DNA from: Microbacterium foliorum | GTDB lineage: Bacteria; Actinomycetota; Actinomycetes; Actinomycetales; Microbacteriaceae | DNA: 64,000 nucleotides | Assembly (NCBI RefSeq): GCF_006385575.1 | Contig: NZ_CP041040.1 | Span: forward strand, 2,914,001 to 2,978,000 | Direction of reading: 5' to 3' | In this document: one piece after another, positions 26,057-34,260 of the stretch | Numbering within the stretch: the first letter of the stretch is position 1 | How the letters are laid out: each line of letters starts with the position of its first letter | Program-made: the position numbers and the translations under genes | Notes under the pieces: generated by a model | What the model saw: only the letters and a program-made list of their open reading frames with translations | Databases searched by the model: none | Told to the model about the DNA's origin: nothing

Positions 26057-27201
26057 GAGGTTCCTTCCATTGCAGGTGCCCACCCGAAGGCGGCGGTGAG
26101 ATTCTCTTCGGCGAGCCCCAGACCCGTGGTCATTCCGATGCCGGTGGTCGCGGCGAGCACCAGCACCCCCTCCTCGACCCTGTCGATGAGGAAGTCGTGC
26201 GGCGCCTTGGCGTAGACGCCCTGCCAGCGCTCCAGCACCCGCAGTGCCGGCATGTCGAACAGCGCCTCCGCCTCGGCGAGGAACGCGGTGAACGCCGCCT
26301 CCGGCTGGAACGGCTCTGGTGCGCTCGATGTGGCGTGCGAGTCGCCGATGATGAGCGTGCCGTCGGGCAGCTGCGTGTACATCTGATTCAGGTCGAGCGC
26401 CGCGAGGTCAGGGCGCTCCGCGTGCAGGCGCTCCCGGAGGGCGCCGGTCGCCGCACCGTCGGCGAAGCGTCCGTACCGCACGAGCGACCAGCCGGTCAGC
26501 AGCGGGGCCGCGAGCGGATGCCGGAACGTCACAGCCGCGCGCATCATGTCGAGCGCGCACCGCTCCACGCCGGCGCGCTCGGCCACCTCGGGCAGCAGCT
26601 GGTCGACGTCGTGATTGACCGCGACGACGACAGCGCCGGCCGTGATGGTGCCTCTGGTCGTCTCGACGCGTCGTCCGGCGACGGACGTCACCGCGGTGCG
26701 GAAGCGGAAGTCGACTCCGTGCGCGGCGAGGTGTCGGACGATCGCTGCCGCGGCGGTGCGCGGATCGGTCTGCAGATCGGTCTCGATATGCGCGCCGCCG
26801 ACGAGCGCCTCCGCACGCAGCGGGGCGAGACGCAGCAGCTCGTCGGTCTCCAGCATCCGGATGCCGCCGTCGGTTGCCGCCTGCTCGAGCACGGCGATCT
26901 CGTCTGCGTGTCGAGCGGCGACCAGCGTGCCGCATTCGCGCAGCCAGAAGCCCGCATCGTGAGCGAGGCGCAGCCACAGGTCACGGGAGAGGTCGGCGTA
27001 GCGGCGCGCATCGCCGGTCTGCGCACCGATGCAGAGATGCCCGAAGTTGCGGATCGTCGCGCCGACCGGCGCATCCGCCCTGTCGACGACGATCACCGTC
27101 AGGCCGCGTCGAACCGCGGCATAAGCGGCGCCGAGGCCGATGATGCCCGAGCCCACGACGACGAGGTCCGCGCTGTCATTCGCTCTGCTGTCGCGGTTCA
27201 T
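26053..27201 (-). CDS. FAD-dependent oxidoreductase of phosphonate catabolism
   Basis: The 382-residue DAO-family protein has the dinucleotide motif VVVGSGIIGLGAAYAAVRRGLTVIVVDRAD near residues 13-42, FGHLCIGAQ, and a C-terminal GVLVLAATTGIGMTTGLGLAEENL. It matches the FAD oxidases that sit beside phosphonatase-like hydrolases (TIGR03364), for which oxidative deamination of aminophosphonates related to 2-aminoethylphosphonate has been proposed. Both ends overlap neighbours by four bases (27198-27201 and 26053-26056), so it is co-translated with phnE and the HAD gene. No PhnW transaminase is present in the cluster, consistent with an oxidase taking its place. Confidence 0.87.
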   Translation of the reverse strand: MNRDSRANDSADLVVVGSGIIGLGAAYAAVRRGLTVIVVDRADAPVGATIRNFGHLCIGAQTGDARRYADLSRDLWLRLAHDAGFWLRECGTLVAARHADEIAVLEQAATDGGIRMLETDELLRLAPLRAEALVGGAHIETDLQTDPRTAAAAIVRHLAAHGVDFRFRTAVTSVAGRRVETTRGTITAGAVVVAVNHDVDQLLPEVAERAGVERCALDMMRAAVTFRHPLAAPLLTGWSLVRYGRFADGAATGALRERLHAERPDLAALDLNQMYTQLPDGTLIIGDSHATSSAPEPFQPEAAFTAFLAEAEALFDMPALRVLERWQGVYAKAPHDFLIDRVEEGVLVLAATTGIGMTTGLGLAEENLTAAFGWAPAMEGTS

Positions 27202-28934
27202 CGGAACACCTTTCGCATCCACATCGCGAGTCCTTCGACGACGAGCACCGTGACGAGGATCATCAGCACGATCGCGGTCACCGTCTCGTAACGCGAGCCC
27301 TGGCTCGCGTTGAGCAGGTAGTAGCCGACTCCGCCGCCGCCGACGATGCCGAGGATCGTCGCCGCGCGGATGTTCGTGTCGAGCATGTAGAAGCTGTGCC
27401 CGATGAGCGCCTGCATGCCCTGGGGCACGGTAGCCGAGGTATAGGTCTGCAGGCGGGTGGCGCCGACCGCTCGGAGCGCGCGCTCGGGGCCGCGGTCGAC
27501 CTCTTCGAGAGAGTCGGCGATCAGCTTGCCGAGCAGTCCGATGCCGCCGATCGCGAGGGCGATGACTCCCGCCTGCGCGCCGAGCCCGGTGATCACCACG
27601 AGCACGATCGCGAGGATCAGCTCGGGGATGCCGCGGATGCCGACGAGCAGGAACCGGGCGACGCCGCGTGCACCCGGGCCGGGTGCGACGTTGCTCGCCG
27701 CGAGCGAACCGAGGATCAGCGACGGCAGCAGGGTGAGTACGGTCGCGGCGAGTGCGATGGCGATCGTGTCGCGCATGGCGGCGATCATCGCCGACGCCTC
27801 GTAGCTGCCGAAGGACGGCGGCCAGAACTTCGCGGCGACGTCGGGGAGCTTGGCCCAGAAGGTGAAGAAGTCGAGCCAGTTGATCTGACTGACGACGACG
27901 CTGCCGATCACGACGAGCACCGCGACGACGATGCCGCTCGTGTTGCGCACGCGCTCCGCCGTCCACGGCCGACGCACCGCGGTCTGAGGGCTGGCTGCCC
28001 ATGCGGGTGGTGCGGTCGTGCTCGTGCTCGCCGAGCCGCTGAGGCGAGGGTGGATGATGCGGTCGATCCACGACCGGGTCTGCCGCTGCTGGCCGAGCAT
28101 CGCCCCGCGCACCAGGCTCGAGACGATCTCCATCGCGACGCACAGGATGAAGATGACCAGCGCGATGCCGAGTCCCTTGCCGTAGTTGAGCGACTTGAAC
28201 GCGTACGACATCTCGAGCCCGAGGCCCGCCACGCCCACGTAGCCGAGCACGACGCTGCCGCGCAGGTTGATGTCGTTGCGGTGCAGCACCGTCGCGACCC
28301 AGCTCGGCAGCACCTGCGGAAGGATGCCCGAGGCGAACTCCTGCATCTTCGATCCGCCGGCTGCGCGGATCGCGAGGCGGGGGCCCTCGTCGATCTGCTC
28401 GATCGCGTCGGCGAACATCTTCGAGATCATGCCGATCGAGTGGATGCCGATGGCCAGGATTCCGGGAAGCGTGCCGAGCGAGAACATGAGCACGAACGCC
28501 ATGGCGAGCACGACGTCCGGCAGCGCGCGGGTGAGGACTCCGACGAAACGGGCCGCCGCACGCCATCCGTTGCCGGGGGTCGTGTTGGAGGCAGCGAGGT
28601 AGGCGATCGGCACCGAGAGCACGGCGGCGAGCAGCGTGCCGACGAGCACCAGCCCGACGGTGAGAGCGATCAGCCACGCGAGGTCGGCGGGCTCGGGGAA
28701 CGAGAGTCCGCCGACGCGCGCCATGAAGTTCTCGGCGTTGCCCCAGCTCTGCACCATCGCCGGGATCGAGATGCCGACCTCGTCGACCGCGAGGATGCCG
28801 AGCACGAGGAGAGCCACCAGGGTGAGTCCGGCGGCGATGCGCTCGGCCGAGATCGGACGCCGCGGCGCGCGATCGGAGACGGTGGAGCGTCCGGGAGTCG
28901 CGGGCGCAGCGGGTGCGTCCGAGAGCACGCTCAC
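27198..28934 (-). CDS. phnE: phosphonate ABC transporter permease, two fused PhnE domains
   Basis: The 578-residue protein contains two complete PhnE-like permease domains (about 25-275 and 320-575). Each ends with the EAA-type loop and a repeated C-terminal motif (RPGSVVLGYVGVAGLG and RAATILGIVGGGGVG). The linker at 280-320 is Ser/Thr/Pro-rich. In many bacteria these are separate phnE1/phnE2 genes; here one chain forms the pseudo-dimer. It starts with GTG overlapping the phnC stop by four bases. Confidence 0.92.
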   Translation of the reverse strand: MSVLSDAPAAPATPGRSTVSDRAPRRPISAERIAAGLTLVALLVLGILAVDEVGISIPAMVQSWGNAENFMARVGGLSFPEPADLAWLIALTVGLVLVGTLLAAVLSVPIAYLAASNTTPGNGWRAAARFVGVLTRALPDVVLAMAFVLMFSLGTLPGILAIGIHSIGMISKMFADAIEQIDEGPRLAIRAAGGSKMQEFASGILPQVLPSWVATVLHRNDINLRGSVVLGYVGVAGLGLEMSYAFKSLNYGKGLGIALVIFILCVAMEIVSSLVRGAMLGQQRQTRSWIDRIIHPRLSGSASTSTTAPPAWAASPQTAVRRPWTAERVRNTSGIVVAVLVVIGSVVVSQINWLDFFTFWAKLPDVAAKFWPPSFGSYEASAMIAAMRDTIAIALAATVLTLLPSLILGSLAASNVAPGPGARGVARFLLVGIRGIPELILAIVLVVITGLGAQAGVIALAIGGIGLLGKLIADSLEEVDRGPERALRAVGATRLQTYTSATVPQGMQALIGHSFYMLDTNIRAATILGIVGGGGVGYYLLNASQGSRYETVTAIVLMILVTVLVVEGLAMWMRKVFR

Positions 28935-29776
28935 GAGACGCGGGCCTTGTCGATGTCGGCGATGTCGACCGTGATCTCAGTGAGCTCGTCCTGCACGGCA
29001 CGGATCTCTGCGGTGGTCGTGGCGACGCGACCGTAGATCTCCATGACCTCGGCCTTGGTGAGGTCGCCGGTCGGTGTGTCGAGCACGATCTCGCCGTGGC
29101 GCAGACCGACGATGCGGTCGGCCCACGAGATCGCGAGGTCGACCTGATGCAGGCTGCAGACGACGGTGAGGCACTCGTCTGCGGCGATCTCGCGGATCAG
29201 CGCCATCACCTGATCGCTCGACTCGGGGTCGAGCGAGGCGACGGGTTCGTCGGCGAGCAGGATGTCGGGCTTCTGCATCAGAGCGCGGGCGATGGCGACG
29301 CGCTGCTGCTGGCCGCCCGAGAGGGTGTCGCTGCGCTGGTAGGCGCGGTCGAGGAGTCCGACGCGGTCGAGGTGTTCGAGGGCGCGCAGCTTCGCCGCCT
29401 TCGAATAGCCCCAGAGCCCGAGTCGCGGTCCGCGGATCTCCGACAGCGATCCGGTGAGCACGTTCTCGAGCACGGTGAGGGAGGGCACGAGCTCGAACTG
29501 CTGGAAGATGAATCCCACCCGACTGCGGAGGCGGCGCAGCGCCTTGCCCTTGAGCGTCGGCACCTGGGATCCGAGCACCTCGATCTCGCCGGAGGTCGGC
29601 ACCTCGAGCCCGTCCAGGTGGCGCAGGAGAGTGGACTTGCCCGAGCCGGAGAGTCCGAGCAGCACGACGATCTCGCCGCGCGACACCTGCAGCGACGCGT
29701 TCTTGAGCGCCGTCGTCGAGCCGAAGGTCTTCGTCACGCCGTTCAGGCGGATGAGGGCATCGGATGCCGTGTTCAT
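28931..29776 (-). CDS. phnC: phosphonate ABC transporter ATP-binding protein
   Basis: The 281-residue ATPase has Walker [10 protein letters not shown] (41-49), Q-loop FIFQQFELV, signature [15 protein letters not shown], Walker B ILLADEP and the H-loop CSLHQ. PhnC-typical features include [58 protein letters not shown] precedes the ATG. It lies 140 bases downstream of phnD, with a large hairpin in between, and is coupled to phnE. Confidence 0.93.
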   Translation of the reverse strand: MNTASDALIRLNGVTKTFGSTTALKNASLQVSRGEIVVLLGLSGSGKSTLLRHLDGLEVPTSGEIEVLGSQVPTLKGKALRRLRSRVGFIFQQFELVPSLTVLENVLTGSLSEIRGPRLGLWGYSKAAKLRALEHLDRVGLLDRAYQRSDTLSGGQQQRVAIARALMQKPDILLADEPVASLDPESSDQVMALIREIAADECLTVVCSLHQVDLAISWADRIVGLRHGEIVLDTPTGDLTKAEVMEIYGRVATTTAEIRAVQDELTEITVDIADIDKARVS

Positions 29777-29808
29777 GTCAGTTCTCCTCGTGATTCGCTG
29801 CAGTTCGA

Positions 29809-29891
29809 TCGTTGAGCGAGCGAAGCGAGACGAAACGCGGTGGGGGCCCCGACGCGTTTCGTCTCGCTCGCTTCGCTCCCTCGCTCAACGA
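29809..29891. repeat. dispersed palindromic repeat (REP-like) between phnD and phnC
   Basis: TCGTTGAGCGAG (29809-29820) pairs with CTCGCTCAACGA (29880-29891), and GACGAAACGCG on the left arm with CGCGTTTCGTC on the right. The 83-base imperfect inverted repeat has four-base bulges of GCGA-type units. Half of it recurs at 60453-60496 (CGCGTTTCGTCTCG...CCTCGCTCAACGA), so it is a dispersed family. In the phn mRNA it would fold into a stable stem after phnD. Confidence 0.8.
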
Positions 29892-29916
29892 ACGGGAGCG
29901 AAGCGGGTGCAGGGCG

Positions 29917-30846
29917 TCAGCCCTGGCACTGCTCCGCGTCGGTCTCCTTGCAGATGTCGCGGATGAGGTCGTAGTACGCGTCGTCGACCGGCTTCGTGGC
30001 GAAGAAGACGCTGCGGAACGAGTCGCTGTCAGCACTGTCGACGCCGGCGGCGATGATGTCGTCGATCGTGACCTCCGACAGGCCGTCGACGAGTTCCTTG
30101 GCGACGTCGTCGGGCAGCGCCGACGCGTAGACGAGCGGAGCACCGGGCACCATGGTCTCGTCGATGACCTTCACGGCATCCGACTTCTCGACCTCGGAGT
30201 CCTCGGCGAAGCCGACCTCGCACTCGACGCCCTCGCCGACCTTCTGCACGCTGACGTCGTGCTTGCCCGCGAAGACCGGGGTGATGTCGGTCTTCGGGTC
30301 GATGCCCGCCTCGAGCAGGTTGTACGACGGGAAGAGGTAGCCCGAGGTCGACGACGGATCGACGAAGCAGACCTTCTTGCCCTTGAAGTCCTCGATGCTC
30401 GAGATGTCACTGTCGGCGGGCACGATCGCCTGCGAGTAGTAACCGGGCTCCTGGCCCTCTTCGGTCACGATCGACGAGATCGGGGTGAGCTTCGCACCGT
30501 TGTTCGTGGCGGTGACGTAGGTGAAGCCCGAGAACGAGGCCACGTCGACCTTGCCGGCGACGGAGGCTTCGATGAGTGCCGCGTAGTCGGTGGACTCGTG
30601 GTATTCGACCGACTTGCCGGTGATCTCGGCGATGTAGTCCATGAGCGGCTGGTAGTTCGTCTCGGTGTCGACCGAGTCGGGCACGACGCCGAAGACGAGC
30701 GTGTTCTCGTCGACTGCGAAGCCGCTCGTGGTCGCCGATGCGTCGGCGTCGGACGCGCCGGTGGCCTCTGCGGTGCCTGAGCAGGCGGCGAGGCCGAGCG
30801 CGAGGATCGCGGCACCGGCGAGTACGGGGAGAGCGCGGAGCTTCAT
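29917..30846 (-). CDS. phnD: phosphonate ABC transporter substrate-binding lipoprotein
   Basis: The 309-residue precursor has a lipoprotein signal peptide (MKLRALPVLAGAAILALGLAAC with the lipobox LAAC, Cys about 22) and a PhnD domain: LVFGVVPDSVDTETNYQPLMDYIAEITGKSVEYHESTDYAALIEASVAGKVDVASFSGFTYV, and VCFVDPSSTSGYLFPSYNLL with the phosphonate-binding Ser-Thr-Ser-Gly. GAAAGG precedes the ATG. It captures phosphonates outside the membrane for PhnE/PhnC. As first gene of the operon it is separated from phnC by the REP hairpin. Confidence 0.94.
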   Translation of the reverse strand: MKLRALPVLAGAAILALGLAACSGTAEATGASDADASATTSGFAVDENTLVFGVVPDSVDTETNYQPLMDYIAEITGKSVEYHESTDYAALIEASVAGKVDVASFSGFTYVTATNNGAKLTPISSIVTEEGQEPGYYSQAIVPADSDISSIEDFKGKKVCFVDPSSTSGYLFPSYNLLEAGIDPKTDITPVFAGKHDVSVQKVGEGVECEVGFAEDSEVEKSDAVKVIDETMVPGAPLVYASALPDDVAKELVDGLSEVTIDDIIAAGVDSADSDSFRSVFFATKPVDDAYYDLIRDICKETDAEQCQG

Positions 30847-30905
30847 GAGGACCTTTCAGAGTGGGAGGGGTGATCCACGAGCAACTCTGACAGGACAACG
30901 GTCGA

Positions 30906-30933
30906 GATATATACCTAACTTGCAAGAGTTCAA
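30906..30933 (-). promoter_or_regulatory. candidate phnD promoter
   Basis: On the minus strand TTGAAC (30933-30928) and TATATC (30911-30906) are 16 bases apart, about 60 bases before the phnD start. GGTATATATC at the -10 resembles the GT-N-TATA-type half-sites bound by HutC/GntR proteins, and CTTGCAAG lies in the spacer. The divergent GntR protein is the likely regulator; this is inference. Confidence 0.45.
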
Positions 30934-31015
30934 GGTCCGTTCACCCTGTCTTTCCCGGAATGAACATCGACAGAACACGGCACCCACCTTCGAGGTCAGC
31001 AAGTAGTATGCCTAT

Positions 31016-31759
31016 GTGGCCGAAGCTGTATACACCCAGATCGCAGACGACCTGCGCGCCCAGATCGCGGCGGGCACTCTGCGCCCCGGCGACGACGTGC
31101 CCACCGAGTCGGAGCTCGCCGAACGCTGGCACACGTCGCGCGGTCCCATCCGCAACGCCCTGGCGGCTCTGCGCAGCGAGGGCCTGATCGAGACCGGACG
31201 TGGCCGCCCCGCTCGTGTCGTCTCCCGCAAGGCGAGTCAGGCCGTCGACATGTCGGTGCCGTTCACGCGCTGGGCCCGCGATCTCGGCGTGACTCCCGGC
31301 GCGCAGACGCAGGAGCTGAGCCTTCGCCGCGCAGGCGACCGCGCCGAGCTTCTCGGCGTCTCCCCCGATGACACGATCGTCGGCGTCGTGCGGCTCCGCC
31401 TGCTCGACGGTCGGCCGACGATGCTCGAGCGCCTGTTCTACACCGAAGCCGTGGGGCGCCGACTGCTCGACGTCGACACCGACGCGATCTCGATCACCGA
31501 GTACCTGGGGTCGGTCGGGCACCCGATCGTCGGACTCGAGCACCAGATCGACGCGGTCGCGGCCGATGATCAGGATGCCGCTCTGCTGCGGGTGCCACGG
31601 GGGACGCCGATCCTTCGGCTCAGCCGGATCTCTCGCGACGCGAGCGGACGCATCTTCGAGGCGTCCGAGGATCGCTACCTCAGCGAGGTGGTGCGATTCA
31701 CAGTCGCGGCGTCCGGGATCTCGACGGACGGGCACTACATGCGTGCGGTGGGCGGCTAG
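31016..31759 (+). CDS. GntR-family (HutC/PhnF-like) regulator of the phosphonate operon
   Basis: The 247-residue protein has a GntR winged helix (1-75; VPTESELAERWHTSRGPIRNALAALRSEGLIETGRG) and a UTRA ligand-binding domain (about 90-240). It is transcribed divergently from phnD across 169 bases, as PhnF-type repressors are. TAGTAT (31004-31009) lies six bases before the GTG start, so translation is probably leaderless. A paralogue is at 9930-10667. Confidence 0.87.
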   Translation: MAEAVYTQIADDLRAQIAAGTLRPGDDVPTESELAERWHTSRGPIRNALAALRSEGLIETGRGRPARVVSRKASQAVDMSVPFTRWARDLGVTPGAQTQELSLRRAGDRAELLGVSPDDTIVGVVRLRLLDGRPTMLERLFYTEAVGRRLLDVDTDAISITEYLGSVGHPIVGLEHQIDAVAADDQDAALLRVPRGTPILRLSRISRDASGRIFEASEDRYLSEVVRFTVAASGISTDGHYMRAVGG

Positions 31760-32094
31760 GAGCCAGCCGGTCGACGTCGATTCCTCGACGGGGAGAATCC
31801 TCGGAGGGAAGAACCCTCGGAGGGAAGAAGCCGATCGCGAGCGCGCTGGGGATCAGATTCCAGAGATCGCGCTCGCGATCACAGCGCTGGGGATGCGCTA
31901 TTTCTGGGGTATGCCCAATGTATGCTCCCGGCTACACCATGGAACACGGTCTATAGTCGAGACCTACCCTGGACTTTCGTCTACTCATTTAGCCAAAACC
32001 CGCGGAATTCCGCGGTTCTGCTTCTAGAGTACCGGTATACCAGTTGGAGAATCGGACCGAATTTCGCCTCCGAGATGCCGGAATACCGGTTCGG
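31760..32094. other. gene-free convergent region with several palindromes
   Basis: Between the GntR and histidine kinase stop codons I find no supported gene. It holds a 17-bp tandem repeat (CCTCGGAGGGAAGAA near 31798-31830), a 13-bp inverted repeat GATCGCGAGCGCG (31833-31845 with 31868-31880) that may terminate the GntR mRNA, the perfect palindrome CCGCGGAATTCCGCGG (32000-32015), and TACCGGT twice near 32031 and 32084. Base composition from about 31900 to 32090 is clearly less GC-rich than the neighbours. Confidence 0.6.
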
Positions 32095-33237
32095 TCAGAC
32101 GATCGGCAGCAGGGCTGACACGACCCAGCGTCCGTCTGCTTCTCCGGCACTGAACTCACCGCTGGCGCCGAGGACGCGCTCGGCCATTCGCCCGACGCCG
32201 GTGCGGCTCGACGAGAGCTCGCGACGCGGCGTGACAGAGAGAGGGCTGCTCACCGTCAGCTTCGCGGAGTCGTCATCGATGTCGAATCGGATCAGGACTT
32301 CGCCTTCGCCTGCGTACTTGAGGACGTTGGTGGCCGACTCGCGCAGGATGCGCGCGAGGATGATCTCGGCTGCGCGTGGGATGCGCTCGTCAGAGGGGTC
32401 GCCGTCGACGATCACGGCGTGACCCGCGGATTCGAACTCCTGCTGGGCTTCGTCGACGGAGGCCGCCAGATCGCCCGAGGGCATGCCCTCGGACCGGGGT
32501 CCGTCGTCTGCGAGGTCGATCACGAAGCGGAGATCGGTCATCGCCTTGCGTGCGGCGATGCGGATCGCCTCCTGCGATTCGCTGCTGGTGCGATCGTCGT
32601 CGAGCATCTGCACGTGCAGCGCCACCACCGTGAGGTGGTGCGCGATGCTGTCGTGCAACTCGCCGGCGATCCAACGTCGCTCAGCGAGTACTGCCTGCCG
32701 TTCCTGCTCGGCCTTCTCAGCCAGCTGCACCTCGAGCGTCCGCCCTCGGGCGAACGCGATGCGAAGTGCGAAGCCGACGGCGCCGGATACTGCGGCGCCG
32801 ACCAGGAAGATCGCGATATTGAAGGCATCCCTCGAGTCGCCAGTGACGACCAGTGCGGATGCGAGGAGGAAAACTCCGGCATAGGACAGGACCAAGGAGG
32901 TCCATCCCAGACGCACGACCAAGCCTGCCGCGAAAGCGGCGGTCGTGAGCACCTGGGCTTCGATGCCGGGGATGAAGGAGAGTGCGAACACCACGCCGAG
33001 GGCGTATGTCGCGATCAGTGGGGACCAGAGGTACAGGGCCAAGACCGCGGTGGATGCGATCCCGAGTGCCGCCGTCAGAGGATCCAATCCCGGAGGAAGG
33101 AACAGTCCGACTGTGTCGAAGGTGACGATCGTTCCGACGACCGCCAGTACGGCGATCCGTTCGATCGTGCTGAGCTTCTCGCCCTTTCCGAGTCGGGTGA
33201 CGTCTGCGCGTTCACCCGACGGAAGACTTGAAGCCAT
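32095..33237 (-). CDS. NarL/DesK-type sensor histidine kinase
   Basis: The 380-residue kinase has an N-terminal membrane part (about 25-160, five or six helices with very short loops), a coiled region (160-188), the HisKA_3 motif ERRWIAGELHDSIAHHL with phosphoacceptor His195, and a HATPase domain with N-box RESATNVLKYA and G2-like TGVGRMAERV. The usual DxGxG of the G1 box is replaced by VSSPLSV, as in some actinobacterial kinases. Without an extracellular domain it probably senses a membrane-level signal or peptide. AAAGGAG lies before the ATG. It is preceded 29 bases upstream by a 15-codon ORF on the same strand and is divergent from its response regulator. Confidence 0.9.
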   Translation of the reverse strand: MASSLPSGERADVTRLGKGEKLSTIERIAVLAVVGTIVTFDTVGLFLPPGLDPLTAALGIASTAVLALYLWSPLIATYALGVVFALSFIPGIEAQVLTTAAFAAGLVVRLGWTSLVLSYAGVFLLASALVVTGDSRDAFNIAIFLVGAAVSGAVGFALRIAFARGRTLEVQLAEKAEQERQAVLAERRWIAGELHDSIAHHLTVVALHVQMLDDDRTSSESQEAIRIAARKAMTDLRFVIDLADDGPRSEGMPSGDLAASVDEAQQEFESAGHAVIVDGDPSDERIPRAAEIILARILRESATNVLKYAGEGEVLIRFDIDDDSAKLTVSSPLSVTPRRELSSSRTGVGRMAERVLGASGEFSAGEADGRWVVSALLPIV

Positions 33238-33266
33238 ACTTCAGTATCTCCTTTCCGCCATATAGA

Positions 33267-33314
33267 TTAACGGTAGAAGCCGAAAAAGAGTCCAACCTGG
33301 TTCCAGAAAGACAT
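33267..33314 (-). CDS. 15-residue peptide ORF upstream of the sensor kinase (candidate signal peptide)
   Basis: Read on the minus strand, AAAGGAGGTGA (plus-strand TCACCTCCTT, 33321-33330) complements the 16S rRNA 3' end over about 11 bases. Nine bases after its GGAGG an ATG opens MSFWNQVGLFFGFYR and a TAA stop. The kinase start with its own AAAGGAG follows 29 bases later. Six of 15 residues are aromatic, with a Trp and a C-terminal Arg; there is no leader or processing site. No better ribosome-binding site exists in the window, which strongly argues that it is translated. Role as pheromone, regulator of the kinase or leader peptide is inference. Confidence 0.65.
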   Translation of the reverse strand: MSFWNQVGLFFGFYR

Positions 33315-33398
33315 AGAGATTCACCTCCTTTATTGCACTTTTGACTAGCGATGTACTCATCTTCTCGGTGATCTTCTCGCACCACATCTGTCGCACGT

Positions 33399-33424
33399 CT
33401 AGACCTCGATAGCCAAAGGTCTAG
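33399..33424. promoter_or_regulatory. inverted repeat CTAGACCT-N10-AGGTCTAG between the divergent two-component genes
   Basis: Two perfect 8-bp arms (33399-33406 and 33417-33424) lie in the 149-base stretch between the peptide-kinase transcript and the response regulator gene. An 18-bp centre-to-centre spacing suits a dimeric NarL/LuxR-type regulator. Probable autoregulatory operator. Confidence 0.55.
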
Positions 33425-33463
33425 GAGATCGCGTCGCAGGTCCACCCCGGTTAGGCTTCGTCC

Positions 33464-34117
33464 ATGTCCCAAATCCGCGTCGTGATCGTCGATGACGATC
33501 CCCTGGTGCGCTCAGCGCTCTCTCACTTCGTCTCACGAGACCCCGAGATCACCGTGGTCGCAGAGGCGGAGTCCGGGCTCGAGGGCATTGAGGTGGTGGG
33601 ACGCGAGCATCCTGATGTCGTGATGATGGACGTGCAGATGCCCGAGATGAATGGCATCGAGGCGACTGCTGTCATCAGTGAGCGATGGCCCGAGGTGAAG
33701 ATCCTGGCCGTCACCACGCTCGACGGCAGCGACACCGTTCTGCCTATGCTCAGTGCGGGTGCATCGGGGTATCTGCTGAAGGATTCCAGCGCTGCGAGCA
33801 TTCTCGAGGGTGTGCGGGAGGTCTACAGCGGAGCGAGCTCACTGTCCCCGCGCATCGCCTCGCTGCTGATCAAGCACGTGCGTGACACGGAGCCGGTCGG
33901 TGGCGACGACTCGCTCGAGGCGCTCACCGATCGCGAGCAGGAGGTGCTGCAGCGTCTGGCCCAGGGAATGTCGAACGCGGAGATCGCTCGCACACTGATC
34001 GTGTCAGAGGGAACGGTGAAGGCTCATCTGGGCCGCATCATGTCGAAGTGGCACGTTCGCGATCGAGTGCAGATCCTGGTCACGGCAGCGCACGCCGGCC
34101 TCGTCGACTTCCGCTGA
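33464..34117 (+). CDS. NarL/LuxR-family response regulator
   Basis: The 217-residue protein has a receiver domain (Asp10-12 acidic pocket, phosphorylation site Asp56 in VVMMDVQMP, conserved Thr in AVTTLD, Lys in YLLKDSS) and a C-terminal LuxR-type HTH (about 150-210; LTDREQEVLQRLAQGMSNAEIARTLIVSEGTVKAHLGRIMSKWHV). It is divergent from its kinase. TAGGCT (33452-33457) is six bases before the ATG, so it is leaderless. Confidence 0.93.
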   Translation: MSQIRVVIVDDDPLVRSALSHFVSRDPEITVVAEAESGLEGIEVVGREHPDVVMMDVQMPEMNGIEATAVISERWPEVKILAVTTLDGSDTVLPMLSAGASGYLLKDSSAASILEGVREVYSGASSLSPRIASLLIKHVRDTEPVGGDDSLEALTDREQEVLQRLAQGMSNAEIARTLIVSEGTVKAHLGRIMSKWHVRDRVQILVTAAHAGLVDFR

Positions 34118-34144
34118 AACCGGCCTCGCTGAGACCGCGTCTCC

Positions 34145-34176
34145 CTGAACGCGGGTTGCCCTGAATGCGGGTTGCC
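34145..34176 (+). repeat. 16-bp tandem duplication after the response regulator gene
   Basis: CTGAACGCGGGTTGCC (34145-34160) is followed by CTGAATGCGGGTTGCC (34161-34176). The 143-base gap between the regulator stop and the HNH gene stop holds nothing else I can support. Confidence 0.6.
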
Positions 34177-34260
34177 CTGAGATCACGTCCCGCCGAGCTC
34201 GCGTTCCCTGCAGTCCGAACGGTCTCCGGGGGCGCGACGCAACCAAGACCAAGTAGCGCG

